64,000 bases of DNA from Paraburkholderia diazotrophica (lineage in GTDB: Bacteria; Pseudomonadota; Gammaproteobacteria; Burkholderiales; Burkholderiaceae), in contig NZ_FNYE01000016.1 of the NCBI RefSeq assembly GCF_900108945.1, positions 95,394 to 159,393 on the forward strand, written 5' to 3'. Below, piece after piece: positions 43,090 through 52,490 of the stretch. Numbering within the stretch: position 1 is the stretch's first letter; each line of letters starts with the position of its first letter. The translations under genes and the position numbers were made by a program. Below the pieces are notes generated by a model. It saw nothing but the letters and a program-made list of their open reading frames with translations, was not told the DNA's origin and ran no database searches.

Positions 43090-43482
43090 ATGATCGGTAA
43101 CTGGAATTACGGTACGGGCCGCCGCAAGAGCGCCGTTGCACGTGTCTTCATCAAGGCAGGCAAGGGCGACATCGTCGTCAATGGCAAGCCCATCTCCGAG
43201 TACTTCTCGCGCGAAACCTCGCTGATGATCGTGCGTCAGCCGCTGGAACTGACGAACCACGCTTCGACGTTCGACATCAAGGTCAACGTGTCGGGCGGCG
43301 GTGAAACGGGTCAGGCAGGCGCGGTTCGCCACGGCATCACGCGCGCGCTGATGGACTACGACGCGACGCTGAAGCCGGCTCTGTCGAACGCAGGCTTCGT
43401 GACGCGTGACGCACGTGAAGTCGAGCGTAAGAAGGTCGGTTTCCACAAGGCACGTCGCCGCAAGCAGTTCTCGAAGCGTTAA
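43090..43482 (+). CDS. rpsI: 30S ribosomal protein S9
   Basis: The 130-residue protein has 'YGTGRRKSAVARVFIKAG', 'GGETGQAGAVRHGITRALMDYD' and the C-terminal 'RRKQFSKR' tail that reaches the ribosomal P site. A GGGGAG site precedes it. A strong terminator follows. Confidence 0.98.
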   Translation: MIGNWNYGTGRRKSAVARVFIKAGKGDIVVNGKPISEYFSRETSLMIVRQPLELTNHASTFDIKVNVSGGGETGQAGAVRHGITRALMDYDATLKPALSNAGFVTRDAREVERKKVGFHKARRRKQFSKR

Positions 43483-43521
43483 TCGCTTCGTGCCGGCTCT
43501 GTTTTCAGGCAGGGCCTGCAA

Positions 43522-43561
43522 CAAAAAGCCGCCAACGCGCATGCGAAGGCGGCTTTTTTGT
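43522..43561 (+). terminator. Intrinsic terminator after rpsI
   Basis: AAAAGCCGCC / GGCGGCTTTT stem with a ~15-base loop and T-run. Confidence 0.85.
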
Positions 43562-43726
43562 TTTTCGCCGTGAGGATGGCTCGCATCGCTCGCGGCTGTG
43601 CGAGGATATGGCTTACAGTTTCGCCCCAGCTTCTTTCCGCCTAAGAACCTATTGATTTCATGGGCTTTAGCACGATATGGGGATCAGCAATACAATAGTG
43701 GCTAGAAGCTATTTTGGAGAGTTCGT

Positions 43727-44092
43727 ATGAACGCAGTGACCGACACCCCTGTGACCGAGATGCCGGGCCCGTTCGTCTTTACCGACGCAGCGGCAGAAAA
43801 GGTCAAGCAACTGATCGACGAAGAAGGCAACCCGGACCTCAAACTGCGCGTGTTCGTGCAGGGTGGCGGCTGCTCGGGCTTTCAGTATGGCTTTACGTTT
43901 GACGAGGCGATCAACGAAGACGACACCGTGATGAACAAGAGCGGCGTCCAGTTGCTGATCGACTCGATGAGCTACCAGTATCTGGTCGGCGCGGAGATCG
44001 ACTATAAGGACGATATCAACGGCGCCCAGTTCGTGATCAAGAACCCGAACGCGACCACCACCTGCGGTTGCGGTTCGTCGTTCTCGGTGTAA
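43727..44092 (+). CDS. erpA: Iron-sulfur cluster insertion protein ErpA
   Basis: An A-type carrier that delivers Fe-S clusters to apoproteins. The 121-residue protein has the three conserved cysteines: 'QGGGCSGFQYGF' and 'TTTCGCGSSFSV' at the C-terminus. The short N-terminal extension is common in this family. A GGAGAG site is upstream of ATG 43727. It forms its own unit between two terminators. Confidence 0.97.
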   Translation: MNAVTDTPVTEMPGPFVFTDAAAEKVKQLIDEEGNPDLKLRVFVQGGGCSGFQYGFTFDEAINEDDTVMNKSGVQLLIDSMSYQYLVGAEIDYKDDINGAQFVIKNPNATTTCGCGSSFSV

Positions 44093-44118
44093 TCGACACC
44101 GTACTTCGCGCAAGTTGC

Positions 44119-44150
44119 ATAAAAAACGGGGCCGCGGCCCCGTTTTTTAT
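44119..44150. terminator. Intrinsic terminator between erpA and anmK
   Basis: AAAAAACGGGGCCG / CGGCCCCGTTTTTT, near-perfect palindrome with A and T runs on either side. Confidence 0.92.
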
Positions 44151-44207
44151 TTCCCGCTTCGGCTTCGCCTTGCCGTTGCGGAAACTCTTCACAATGCGAA
44201 CAACGGA

Positions 44208-45338
44208 TCAGCGCGGATAAACTGCGCCCAGCACACGCTCGCCGGCCGCGCCCGTCACCGACGACAAATTTCCCGGCTCGCGCGCCACGCAGCGCATCGC
44301 CAGCCACGCAAACGCCAGCGGCTCCACCTGATGCGGAGGCACACCAAGCGCGTCCGTTGTCAGCACGGGCACGCCGCTGCAGCCGCTTTCGGCTAGCGCG
44401 CCCTCCAGCGCTTTCATCACTTCCGGATTCCGTGCGCCGCCTCCGCAGATATATACGGCCTTGCAATCGGACGCATGGCGCTCGATCTCGCGCGCGACGG
44501 TCACGGCCGTCAGCGCGACCAGCGTCGCCTGGACGTCGGCGGGGCTTACGTCGGTGAATCCCTGCAGCTTCGCGTCGAGCCATTCGGCATTGAACAGGTC
44601 GCGGCCCGTGCTTTTCGGCGGCTGCGCCTCGAAAAACGGCTCATCGAGAAACGCATTGAGCAGCGGACGATGCACCTGGCCCGTCGCCGCGAACTGGCCG
44701 TTCTCGTCGTATGGCTTGCGCAGATGCCGGTGTGCCCATTCGTCGAGCAGCGCGTTCGCGGGGCCGCAATCGAAGCCGCGCACGGCACCGTTCGCCGACA
44801 GGATCGTGATATTGCTGATCCCGCCCAGATTGCAGACCACACGTGTCTCGTTCTGTGCGCCGAAAACCGTCGCGTGGAACGCGGGCACGAGCGGCGCGCC
44901 TTGGCCGCCCGCCGCGACGTCGCGGCTTCGGAAATCGGCGATCACGTCGATATGCGTCATTTCCGCGAGCAGCGACGGATTGTTGATCTGCCGCGTGTAG
45001 CCCTTTTCGGGGCGGTGCCGCACCGTCTGTCCATGCACGCCGATCGCGCGAACGTCGGCGGCGGACAGGTTGCCCGCGCGCAGCAGTTCGTGGCAACACA
45101 CTGTGTAGCGCGCGGCCAACGCATTCGCGGCCAGCGCCTCCCGCTCGATTTCGTTGTCGCCGGGCTGCTGCAGGGCGAACAACGCGTCGCGCAGGCCCTC
45201 CGAAAAGCCCACGAAAGCCTGGGATCGCACGACGGGCGCCTTGCCCTTCGCGAATTCGACGGCGATGCCATCGACACCGTCCATGCTCGTGCCCGACATC
45301 AATCCGAAATACACGCCGTCTGCTGTGTCTTTCGCCAC
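44208..45338 (-). CDS. anmK: Anhydro-N-acetylmuramic acid kinase
   Basis: AnmK phosphorylates and opens 1,6-anhydro-MurNAc during cell-wall recycling, yielding MurNAc-6-phosphate. The 376-residue ASKHA-fold protein has 'YFGLMSGTSMDGVDGIAVEF', 'IGVHGQTVRHRP', 'NLGGISNITILS', 'GFDCGPANALLDEWA' and 'VYICGGGARNPEVM'. The GTG at 45338 is chosen because GGGAGGAG lies seven bases upstream; the frame extends to an ATG at 45398 without a comparable site. It is divergent from tyrS. No MurNAc-6-P etherase is in the window. Confidence 0.94.
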   Translation of the reverse strand: MAKDTADGVYFGLMSGTSMDGVDGIAVEFAKGKAPVVRSQAFVGFSEGLRDALFALQQPGDNEIEREALAANALAARYTVCCHELLRAGNLSAADVRAIGVHGQTVRHRPEKGYTRQINNPSLLAEMTHIDVIADFRSRDVAAGGQGAPLVPAFHATVFGAQNETRVVCNLGGISNITILSANGAVRGFDCGPANALLDEWAHRHLRKPYDENGQFAATGQVHRPLLNAFLDEPFFEAQPPKSTGRDLFNAEWLDAKLQGFTDVSPADVQATLVALTAVTVAREIERHASDCKAVYICGGGARNPEVMKALEGALAESGCSGVPVLTTDALGVPPHQVEPLAFAWLAMRCVAREPGNLSSVTGAAGERVLGAVYPR

Positions 45339-45573
45339 GCTCTGCTCCTCCCATCGTCGTTCGTCGCGCATCACGGGCGCCTCGGGTGCGCCGCTCACGA
45401 CGATTGTCTCTCAATGCTGCGCCGCAAAACAACCGTGTCGGGTTGCGCACGAGCGCGTGACGTCTCCCCACGCGCCGGATTGCGACGTGAGTTGGGCGCG
45501 TTTCGCGTGAGATGGGGGCGCAATGTCTCGCATCTATGGGACAATCTCCCTTTTTGCGATCTCCCGTTCCAGC

Positions 45574-46821
45574 ATGAGCACCGAGTCCACCGACAAGCCC
45601 AATTCCGCCTATCCGATCACCGACGAAGTCCGCCACGCGCTGGAAATCACGAAGCGCGGCGTCGACGAACTGCTGATCGAAGAGGAGTTCGCGCAAAAGC
45701 TCGCGAAGAGCGCGACCACGGGCACGCCGCTGCGCATCAAGCTCGGTCTCGATCCCACGGCGCCCGACATCCATATCGGCCACACCGTCGTGCTGAACAA
45801 GATGCGCCAGTTGCAGGATCTCGGTCATACGGTGATTTTCCTGATTGGCGATTTCACGTCGCTGATCGGCGATCCGTCCGGCCGCAACGCGACGCGCCCG
45901 CCGCTCACGCGCGAGCAGATCGAATCGAATGCGAAGACGTACTTCGAGCAGGCCGCGCTCGTGCTCGACCGCGCAAAGACCGAAATCCGCTACAACAGCG
46001 AATGGTCGATGCCGCTCGGTGCCGACGGCATGATCAAGCTCGCGTCGCGCTACACGGTCGCGCGCATTCTCGAACGCGAAGACTTCACGAAGCGGTTCCA
46101 GAGCGGCATTCCCATTTCGATCCACGAATTCCTGTATCCGCTGATGCAGGGCTACGACTCCGTCGCGCTGAACGCGGACCTCGAACTCGGCGGCACGGAT
46201 CAGAAGTTCAATCTGCTCGTCGGCCGCGAACTGCAGAAACAGTACGGCCAGGAACAGCAGTGCATTCTGACGATGCCGCTGCTCGAAGGGCTCGACGGCG
46301 TCGAGAAGATGTCGAAGTCGAAGGGCAACTACGTCGGCATCAGCGAAAAACCGACCGAGATGTTCGGCAAGCTGATGAGCATCTCCGACCTGCTGATGTG
46401 GCGCTACTTCGAGCTTCTCTCGTTCCGTCCGATGACGGAAATCGAAGGGTTCAAGCGCGAAGCCGAAGGCGGGCGCAATCCGCGCGACTTCAAGGTGATG
46501 CTCGCGCAGGAAATCGTCGCGCGCTTTCACTCGCAGGCCGACGCCGAGCGCGCGCTGGAAGACTTCAACCACCGCGCGAAGGGCGGCGTGCCGGAGGACA
46601 TTCCATCGGTGTCGCTCGCGGGCGCGCCGCTTGCGATCGGCCAACTGCTAAAGCAGGCGGGTCTGGTGCCGTCGACGAGCGAAGCGCTGCGCAATATCGA
46701 GCAGGGCGGCGTGAAGATCGACGGCGCGACCGTGTCGGACAAGGCGCTGAAGGTGGAAGCGGGTGAATTTGTCGTGCAGGTCGGCAAGCGCCGCTTTGCG
46801 CGCGTGACGCTGTCGGCGTGA
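45574..46821 (+). CDS. tyrS: Tyrosyl-tRNA synthetase
   Basis: TyrRS charges tRNA-Tyr. The 415-residue class I enzyme has 'APDIHIGHTVVLNKMRQLQDLGH' (HIGH), 'FLIGDFTSLIGDPSGRN', 'LQKQYGQEQQCILTMPLLEGLDGVEKMSKSKGNY' (KMSKS) and a C-terminal S4-like domain 'NIEQGGVKIDGATVSDKALKV'. This is the TyrRS type 2 pattern common in burkholderias. dtd follows after 43 bases. Confidence 0.97.
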   Translation: MSTESTDKPNSAYPITDEVRHALEITKRGVDELLIEEEFAQKLAKSATTGTPLRIKLGLDPTAPDIHIGHTVVLNKMRQLQDLGHTVIFLIGDFTSLIGDPSGRNATRPPLTREQIESNAKTYFEQAALVLDRAKTEIRYNSEWSMPLGADGMIKLASRYTVARILEREDFTKRFQSGIPISIHEFLYPLMQGYDSVALNADLELGGTDQKFNLLVGRELQKQYGQEQQCILTMPLLEGLDGVEKMSKSKGNYVGISEKPTEMFGKLMSISDLLMWRYFELLSFRPMTEIEGFKREAEGGRNPRDFKVMLAQEIVARFHSQADAERALEDFNHRAKGGVPEDIPSVSLAGAPLAIGQLLKQAGLVPSTSEALRNIEQGGVKIDGATVSDKALKVEAGEFVVQVGKRRFARVTLSA

Positions 46822-46864
46822 TGATTCGCGCAACCCTCGGCCGTTCGCAGCGGACGCTGGCCGC

Positions 46865-47323
46865 ATGATCGCGCTGATTCAACGCGTGCGGCGCGCCGAA
46901 GTGCGCGTCGGCGACCGTGTGACGGGCGCAATCGACGCGGGCCTGCTCGCGCTGGTGTGCGCCGAACGCGGCGACACCGACGCCATCGCCGACAAGCTGC
47001 TGGCGAAGGTGCTCAGCTACCGCGTGTTCAGCGACGCCGCGGGCAAGATGAATCTTTCCGTGCAGAACATCGACGGTGCGGGCCGAGCGGGCGGGCTGCT
47101 GCTCGTTTCGCAGTTCACGCTCGCGGCCGACACGAAGAGCGGCCTGCGTCCGAGCTTCACGCCCGCCGCGCCGCCCGACGAGGGCAAGCGCCTTTTCGAT
47201 TACTTCGTCGCGGCGGCGCGCGCGAAGCATCCCGTCGTCGAAACGGGCGAATTTGGCGCCGACATGCAGGTGTCGCTCGTCAACGACGGGCCCGTCACGT
47301 TCTGGCTGCAGACGCGCGCCTGA
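46865..47323 (+). CDS. dtd: D-aminoacyl-tRNA deacylase
   Basis: Dtd removes D-amino acids (notably D-Tyr) wrongly attached to tRNA. The 152-residue protein shows the two catalytic motifs 'LLVSQFTLAADTKSG' and 'LVNDGPVTFWLQT'. Its position after tyrS fits a shared proofreading role, since TyrRS can charge D-tyrosine. Confidence 0.97.
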   Translation: MIALIQRVRRAEVRVGDRVTGAIDAGLLALVCAERGDTDAIADKLLAKVLSYRVFSDAAGKMNLSVQNIDGAGRAGGLLLVSQFTLAADTKSGLRPSFTPAAPPDEGKRLFDYFVAAARAKHPVVETGEFGADMQVSLVNDGPVTFWLQTRA

Positions 47324-47373
47324 GCGCGCGTTCTCTTTCACCCAGCCTTACATCGTTCCACCGACGCCGATCC

Positions 47374-48045
47374 ATGGCCACACAAATCCTCTTCATCCGA
47401 CACGGCGAAACCGACTGGAACCGCATCAAGCGGATTCAAGGGCACATCGATATTCCGCTCGCGACGAGCGGTGTCGAACAGGCCGGGCGTCTCGCCGAAC
47501 GTTTCGCACGTGAGGTTCAAGGCGGCGCGCGGCTCGATGCGGTCTATTCGAGCGATCTGTTGCGTGCGCAGCAAACGGCGCGGCCTTTTGCCGACGTGCT
47601 CGGCCTGCCGTTGCAACTGAGCGAAGGGCTGCGCGAGCGCAACTACGGTGCGTTCCAGGGGCACGACAGTGACGAGATCGCGCGGCGCTTTCCCGACGAG
47701 TACGCGCAATGGCAAACGCGCGATCCGGGCTTCTCGCCGCCGGAGGGCGAATCGCAGCGTGTGTTTTATCACCGTGTATTGCACGCAATCGAACCGATCG
47801 TCGCCGCGCATCCGAACGGGCGTATCGCGTGCGTTGCGCATGGTGGCGTACTGGACTGCGTGTATCGCTTCGCGAACGGCCTGCCGCTGGATGCGCCGCG
47901 CAACTACGCGCTGCTGAACACGAGCGTGAACGTGGTCGATTACGCAGATGGGCGCGCGACGGTTGCGACATGGGCCGACGTCACGCATCTCGACGAACGC
48001 AGCGAAGACGACAGCTTTAAGAAGGCGCCCGAAGCAGCGCGCTGA
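47374..48045 (+). CDS. Histidine phosphatase family protein (GpmB-like)
   Basis: The 223-residue protein has the branch-1 histidine phosphatase signature 'LFIRHGETDWNRIKRIQGHIDIPL' with the catalytic RHG, 'VYSSDLLRAQQTARPFA', 'LRERNYGAFQGH' and the second histidine in 'VAHGGVLDCVYRF'. Such proteins are phosphoglycerate mutase-like phosphatases; a glycolytic mutase role is unlikely without further data. The ATG at 47374 starts just before the RHG block. It follows dtd by 50 bases. Confidence 0.92.
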   Translation: MATQILFIRHGETDWNRIKRIQGHIDIPLATSGVEQAGRLAERFAREVQGGARLDAVYSSDLLRAQQTARPFADVLGLPLQLSEGLRERNYGAFQGHDSDEIARRFPDEYAQWQTRDPGFSPPEGESQRVFYHRVLHAIEPIVAAHPNGRIACVAHGGVLDCVYRFANGLPLDAPRNYALLNTSVNVVDYADGRATVATWADVTHLDERSEDDSFKKAPEAAR

Positions 48046-48118
48046 ATCTGATCGACACGGCGGCGAAGATAAGAACTACGCACAACATCGCGCGTCGTGC
48101 TTTACATCGAAGAGCCGC

Positions 48119-49183
48119 TTAACTCGGCTCCGAATCCCACAGACCGCTCACCGGGTTCGCCGAATCTGGCGCAGCGAGGCCGAAGTGCCGATACGTCAGC
48201 AGCGTCGCGACGCGTCCGCGCGGCGTGCGCTGCAGGAAGCCTTGCTGGATCAGATACGGTTCGAGCACGTCTTCGATCGTGTCACGCTCTTCTCCGATCG
48301 CGGCCGCCAGATTATCGACACCGACGGGCCCGCCGTCGAACTTGTGCAGGATCGCTTCGAGCAGTTTGCGGTCCATCAGATCGAAGCCGACTGGGTCGAC
48401 GTCGAGCATCTTCAGTGCCGCATCCGCGACCTCGGCGGTGATCTTGCCGTCCGCCTTCACCTCAGCAAAGTCGCGCACGCGGCGCAGCAGCCGGTTCGCG
48501 ATACGCGGCGTGCCGCGTGAGCGCTTGGCGATTTCCAGCGCGCCATCGGGATGAATCTGAGCGCCCAGCAACGATGCCGAGCGGCTGACGATGCGCGCCA
48601 GTTCCTCCGCGTTGTAGAACTCCAGCCGCGCGACGATTCCGAAGCGGTCGCGCAACGGGTTGGTCAGCATGCCCGCGCGCGTCGTCGCGCCGACCAGCGT
48701 GAACGGTTGCAGATCGAGCTTCACGCTGCGCGCGGCCGGTCCCTCGCCGATCATGATGTCGATCTGATAATCCTCGAGCGCCGGGTACAGGATTTCTTCG
48801 ACGACGGGCGACAGCCGGTGAATCTCGTCGATAAAGAGAACGTCGTTGGCTTCGAGATTGGTCAGCAGCGCGGCGAGGTCGCCCGCGCGTTCGAGCACGG
48901 GCCCCGACGTCTGCCGCAGATTGACGCCCATTTCGCGCGCGATGATATGCGCGAGCGTCGTCTTGCCGAGACCCGGCGGCCCGAACAGCAGCACGTGATC
49001 CAGCGATTCCGAGCGGCGCCTCGCAGCCTCGATGAAGATTTCCAGCTGGCCGCGCACCTTTTCCTGGCCGACGTATTCGTCGAGTTGGCGCGGGCGCAGC
49101 GCGCGCTCGAATGCTTCTTCATTCGGCGACACAGGCGTGGCGGCGATGATGCGTTCGGCGGCGAGTTTGTCGTGTTCGATCAT
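48119..49183 (-). CDS. ruvB: Holliday junction DNA helicase RuvB
   Basis: RuvB is the hexameric AAA+ motor that branch-migrates Holliday junctions with RuvA. The 354-residue protein has Walker A 'FGPPGLGKTTLAHIIA', Walker B 'NDVLFIDEIHRLSP', the arginine-finger region 'GATTRAGMLTNPLRDRFG' and a C-terminal winged helix ending 'GFLQRTPRGRVAT'. Length is normal. It is the last gene of the ruvC-ruvA-ruvB set. Confidence 0.98.
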   Translation of the reverse strand: MIEHDKLAAERIIAATPVSPNEEAFERALRPRQLDEYVGQEKVRGQLEIFIEAARRRSESLDHVLLFGPPGLGKTTLAHIIAREMGVNLRQTSGPVLERAGDLAALLTNLEANDVLFIDEIHRLSPVVEEILYPALEDYQIDIMIGEGPAARSVKLDLQPFTLVGATTRAGMLTNPLRDRFGIVARLEFYNAEELARIVSRSASLLGAQIHPDGALEIAKRSRGTPRIANRLLRRVRDFAEVKADGKITAEVADAALKMLDVDPVGFDLMDRKLLEAILHKFDGGPVGVDNLAAAIGEERDTIEDVLEPYLIQQGFLQRTPRGRVATLLTYRHFGLAAPDSANPVSGLWDSEPS

Positions 49184-49292
49184 GCAGGCATTGTACCGCG
49201 CGCGGCCCGTTCGACGACCTGGCCGAACGGCCAGGGTGCGCGCACACAGGCGGCGTGCGAAGCTTCACGCATCGCCGCTGTGGGAGGCCCGC

Positions 49293-49874
49293 TCAGCCCT
49301 TCGACAGCGCCTTCAACGCAAGCTTGATGCCTTCAGAAACGCCGGTGCCGGCCGGCACGTTCTTGATGGCAGCCAGCGCTTCTTTTTCGGAGTAGCCCAA
49401 TGCCAGCAATGCATTCAGGATGTCGGACGCATGATCGGAAGGCGACGCCGCGCCCGCCACCGTGCCAATGTCGGCGCCCAGCTTGCCCTTCAGTTCGAGC
49501 AGGAGCCGCTCCGCCGTCTTCTTGCCGATGCCGGGCACGCGCGTGAGGCGCGCGGCGTCCTGCATCGTCACCGTCTGCGACAGTTCCTGCACGCTCATGC
49601 CGGACAGCACGGCGAGCGCCATGCGCGCGCCGATGCCCGTGATCTTTAACAACTCGCGAAACGTCGAACGCTCTTGCGGCGTGAGGAAGCCATACAGCAG
49701 ATGCGCGTCCTCGCGCACGATCATCTGCGTTAGCAGCACGACCTTTTCGCCTGTCGAGGGCAGGTTGTAGAACGTGCTCATCGGCACATCGACTTCGTAG
49801 CCGACACCGTTGCAGTCGATCAGAAGGTGAGGTGGATTCTTTTCCAGCAGGACGCCGGCGATGCGACCGATCAT
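49293..49874 (-). CDS. ruvA: Holliday junction DNA helicase RuvA
   Basis: RuvA binds four-way junctions and loads RuvB. The 193-residue protein begins 'MIGRIAGVLLEKNPPHLLIDCNGVGYEV' and contains two helix-hairpin-helix units ('LLKITGIGARMALAVLSGM', 'LTRVPGIGKKTAERLLLELKGK') and a C-terminal RuvB-binding domain ('ALLALGYSEKEALAAIKNV'). A 109-base gap separates it from ruvB. Confidence 0.98.
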   Translation of the reverse strand: MIGRIAGVLLEKNPPHLLIDCNGVGYEVDVPMSTFYNLPSTGEKVVLLTQMIVREDAHLLYGFLTPQERSTFRELLKITGIGARMALAVLSGMSVQELSQTVTMQDAARLTRVPGIGKKTAERLLLELKGKLGADIGTVAGAASPSDHASDILNALLALGYSEKEALAAIKNVPAGTGVSEGIKLALKALSKG

Positions 49875-49999
49875 GGCGGGTTCTATCGTGAGGGAAAGCG
49901 CGAGTGTAGCGCAGCGTGAACGGCTTTCGCGAGCCGGGCCAAGCCGGCAGTCAAACCCTGCGTCAACCGTGTTGTTTCAAGCGTCGTGCGTCGAGAGGA

Positions 50000-50542
50000 T
50001 CAGCCCACCAGCCGTCCGCGCCGCACCCGCAATCCCTTCTTCGCCAGCGCGGGCGCGATGCCGCCCAGCGTGCTCAGCGTGCCGCCGCCGTGCGCATGGC
50101 AGATTGCCATGCCGAGGGCATCGGCGGCATCGGTGGAGGGGATGCCAGAGAGGCTCAGCAGCCGCACGACCATCTGCTGCATTTGCTCCTTGGTCGCGCG
50201 TCCGTAGCCGACCACGGCCTGCTTCAACTGCAGCGCTGTGTACTCGGCGACGGGCACGCCGCCCGACACCAGCCCGCAAATCGCCGCGCCGCGCGCCTGG
50301 CCGAGCAACAGCGTCGATTGCGGATTGACGTTCACGAACACCTTTTCGATCGCCGCCTGGTCCGGCGCATGCTGACGGATCAGCGTCGAGATTCCGTCGA
50401 AGATGGTGCCGAGCCGGGTCGGCAGATCGGCATCGGCCGTCTTGATGACGCCGCTCGTCACATAGCTGAGCTGATGGCCTGACTGATCGATCACGCCGAA
50501 GCCGGTAACGCGCAAGCCTGGGTCGATGCCGAGAATTCTCAT
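50000..50542 (-). CDS. ruvC: Holliday junction endonuclease RuvC
   Basis: RuvC resolves Holliday junctions. The 180-residue protein begins 'MRILGIDPGLRVTGFGVI' with the catalytic Asp7, then 'AAIEKVFVNVNPQSTLLLGQARGAA' with the Glu, and 'STDAADALGMAICHAH' with the C-terminal Asp pair. Length matches. The gap to ruvA is 125 bases. Confidence 0.98.
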   Translation of the reverse strand: MRILGIDPGLRVTGFGVIDQSGHQLSYVTSGVIKTADADLPTRLGTIFDGISTLIRQHAPDQAAIEKVFVNVNPQSTLLLGQARGAAICGLVSGGVPVAEYTALQLKQAVVGYGRATKEQMQQMVVRLLSLSGIPSTDAADALGMAICHAHGGGTLSTLGGIAPALAKKGLRVRRGRLVG

Positions 50543-50588
50543 AGGTGCCGTGCGAGTTCAGTGCCTGCGATACTACAACGAATCAAAT

Positions 50589-50629
50589 GCAAAACGGCCC
50601 GGCAGTTGCAAACCGCCGGGCCGTTTCAG
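50589..50629 (-). terminator. Hairpin terminator downstream of purH
   Basis: ACGGCCCGGC / GCCGGGCCGT stem flanked by A-rich and T-rich sequence; on the minus strand it ends in a short T-run (GTTTTG). Confidence 0.7.
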
Positions 50630-50647
50630 AAGAAGCGGGTCAGCCGA

Positions 50648-52213
50648 TCAGTGGCGGAAGTGGCGCACGCCCGTCACGACCATCGCGATGTTGTGCTCGT
50701 CGGCGGCGGCGATCACTTCGTCGTCACGCATCGAGCCGCCCGGCTGGATCACGCAGGTCGCGCCCGCCGCGACGACCACGTCGAGACCATCGCGGAACGG
50801 GAAGAACGCGTCCGACGCCACGGCCGTACCCGACAGCGTCAGGCCCGCGTTCTGCGCCTTGATGCTCGCGATGCGCGCCGAATCCACGCGGCTCATCTGC
50901 CCCGCGCCGACGCCCATCGTCATGCCGTTCGCGCAGAACACGATGGCGTTCGACTTCACGAACTTCGCGACGCGCCATGCGAACAGCAGATCGTCCATTT
51001 CCTTCGGCGTCGGGTGACGCTTGGTGACGACGCGCAGTTCGCGCGGCTGCACGTTCTTCGCATCGAGCGACTGCACCAGCAGGCCGCCGCCCACGCGCTT
51101 CAGATCGAACGTGTTGTGGCCTTCGCCCAGCGCGATTTCGAGCAGGCGCACGTTCTGTTTGGCCGCGAATACCTGCTTGGCCGCTTCCGTGAAGGAAGGC
51201 GCGATCAGCACTTCGACGAACTGCTTCGCGACCGCCTGAGCGGCCGTTTCGTCCACTTCGCGATTGAACGCGATGATGCCGCCGAACGCCGAGGTCGGAT
51301 CGGTCTGGAACGCCTTCGAATACGCTTCGTGTGCGTTCGCGCCGATGGCCACGCCGCACGGATTCGCGTGCTTGATGATCACGCAGGCGGGCGCGTCGAA
51401 AGTCTTCACGCATTCCCACGCGGCATCCGAGTCGGCGATGTTGTTGTACGACAGCTCCTTGCCCTGCAACTGGCGATAGTTCGCGAGCGCACCGGTGGGC
51501 ACCGCGATGTCGCGGTAGAACGCGGCGCTCTGGTGCGGGTTCTCGCCATAGCGCAGGTCCTGGACCTTGTCGAACGCCATGTTCAGCGTGGCCGGATACG
51601 TGTTGCGATCGCGGTGCTGCAGTTCTTCCGTGAGGCTCGTCAGGTAGTTCGTGATCGCGCCGTCGTACTGCGCGGTGTGCGCGAACACCTTGGTCGCGAG
51701 ACGGAAGTTGGTCTTGTAGCCGACGTTGTTTCCGTTTGCGCGCATTTCTTCGAGAACGCTCGCGTAGTCAGCCGGGTCGACGACGACTGTCACGTCGCGA
51801 TGGTTCTTCGCTGCCGAGCGCAGCATCGTCGGGCCGCCGATATCGATGTTCTCGATCGCGTCTTCCAGCGTGCATTCTTCCTTCGACACGGTCTGCACGA
51901 ACGGATACAGGTTGACGACGAGCAGGTCGATGGTCGGAATGTTGTGCTTTTCGAGCGCGGCCATGTGCTCCGGCAGATCACGGCGGGCGAGGATGCCGCC
52001 GTGCACTTTCGGGTGCAGCGTCTTCACGCGCCCATCCAGCATTTCCGGAAAGCCCGTGTAATCGGCCACTTCGGTAACGGAAAGGCCGGCATCCGCGAGC
52101 AGTTTCGCGGTGCCGCCCGTCGACAGGATCTTGACGCCGAGATCCGACAGCGATTTCGCGAAATCGACGATGCCGGACTTGTCGGAAACAGAGATGAGCG
52201 CTTGCTTGATCAT
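50648..52213 (-). CDS. purH: Bifunctional AICAR formyltransferase / IMP cyclohydrolase
   Basis: PurH catalyses the last two steps of IMP synthesis. The 521-residue protein has the N-terminal cyclohydrolase ('ALISVSDKSGIVDFAKSL', 'LSTGGTAKLLADAG', 'LDGRVKTLHPKVHGGIL', 'NIDIGGPTMLRSAAKNH') and the C-terminal transformylase ('LRYGENPHQSAAFY', 'CVIIKHANPCGVA', 'FCANGMTMGVGAGQMSRVDS', 'DAFFPFRDGLD'). The ATG at 52213 starts the first strand. It follows fis by 43 bases. Confidence 0.98.
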   Translation of the reverse strand: MIKQALISVSDKSGIVDFAKSLSDLGVKILSTGGTAKLLADAGLSVTEVADYTGFPEMLDGRVKTLHPKVHGGILARRDLPEHMAALEKHNIPTIDLLVVNLYPFVQTVSKEECTLEDAIENIDIGGPTMLRSAAKNHRDVTVVVDPADYASVLEEMRANGNNVGYKTNFRLATKVFAHTAQYDGAITNYLTSLTEELQHRDRNTYPATLNMAFDKVQDLRYGENPHQSAAFYRDIAVPTGALANYRQLQGKELSYNNIADSDAAWECVKTFDAPACVIIKHANPCGVAIGANAHEAYSKAFQTDPTSAFGGIIAFNREVDETAAQAVAKQFVEVLIAPSFTEAAKQVFAAKQNVRLLEIALGEGHNTFDLKRVGGGLLVQSLDAKNVQPRELRVVTKRHPTPKEMDDLLFAWRVAKFVKSNAIVFCANGMTMGVGAGQMSRVDSARIASIKAQNAGLTLSGTAVASDAFFPFRDGLDVVVAAGATCVIQPGGSMRDDEVIAAADEHNIAMVVTGVRHFRH

Positions 52214-52256
52214 GATGGGAACAAAAGCCGATGAAAGGCGTGGCAGGGCGCTGAAA

Positions 52257-52490
52257 CTACAGCAGGCCGTGCTGTTGCAGTTTCTTGCGCAGCGTATTGC
52301 GGTTGATGCCGAGATACTCGGCTGCCAGCGACTGATTGCCGCCGGCCTGCTCGAGCACCACCTCGAGCATCGGTTTTTCGACACACGAAATCACCATGTC
52401 ATAGACATCGTGCGGATTGGAGCCGTCGAGATCCTGAAAGTACATACCCAGGCTATCGCGGACACATTGTTCGATATTGTGCTTGCTCAT
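52257..52490 (-). CDS. fis: DNA-binding protein Fis
   Basis: Fis is a nucleoid-associated protein and activator. The 77-residue protein ends 'AAEYLGINRNTLRKKLQQHGLL', the C-terminal helix-turn-helix nearly shared with NtrC-type activators. The N-terminal arm is shorter than in E. coli (98 residues), as usual in betaproteobacteria. Its ATG overlaps the dusB stop (ATGA), so translation is coupled. Confidence 0.95.
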   Translation of the reverse strand: MSKHNIEQCVRDSLGMYFQDLDGSNPHDVYDMVISCVEKPMLEVVLEQAGGNQSLAAEYLGINRNTLRKKLQQHGLL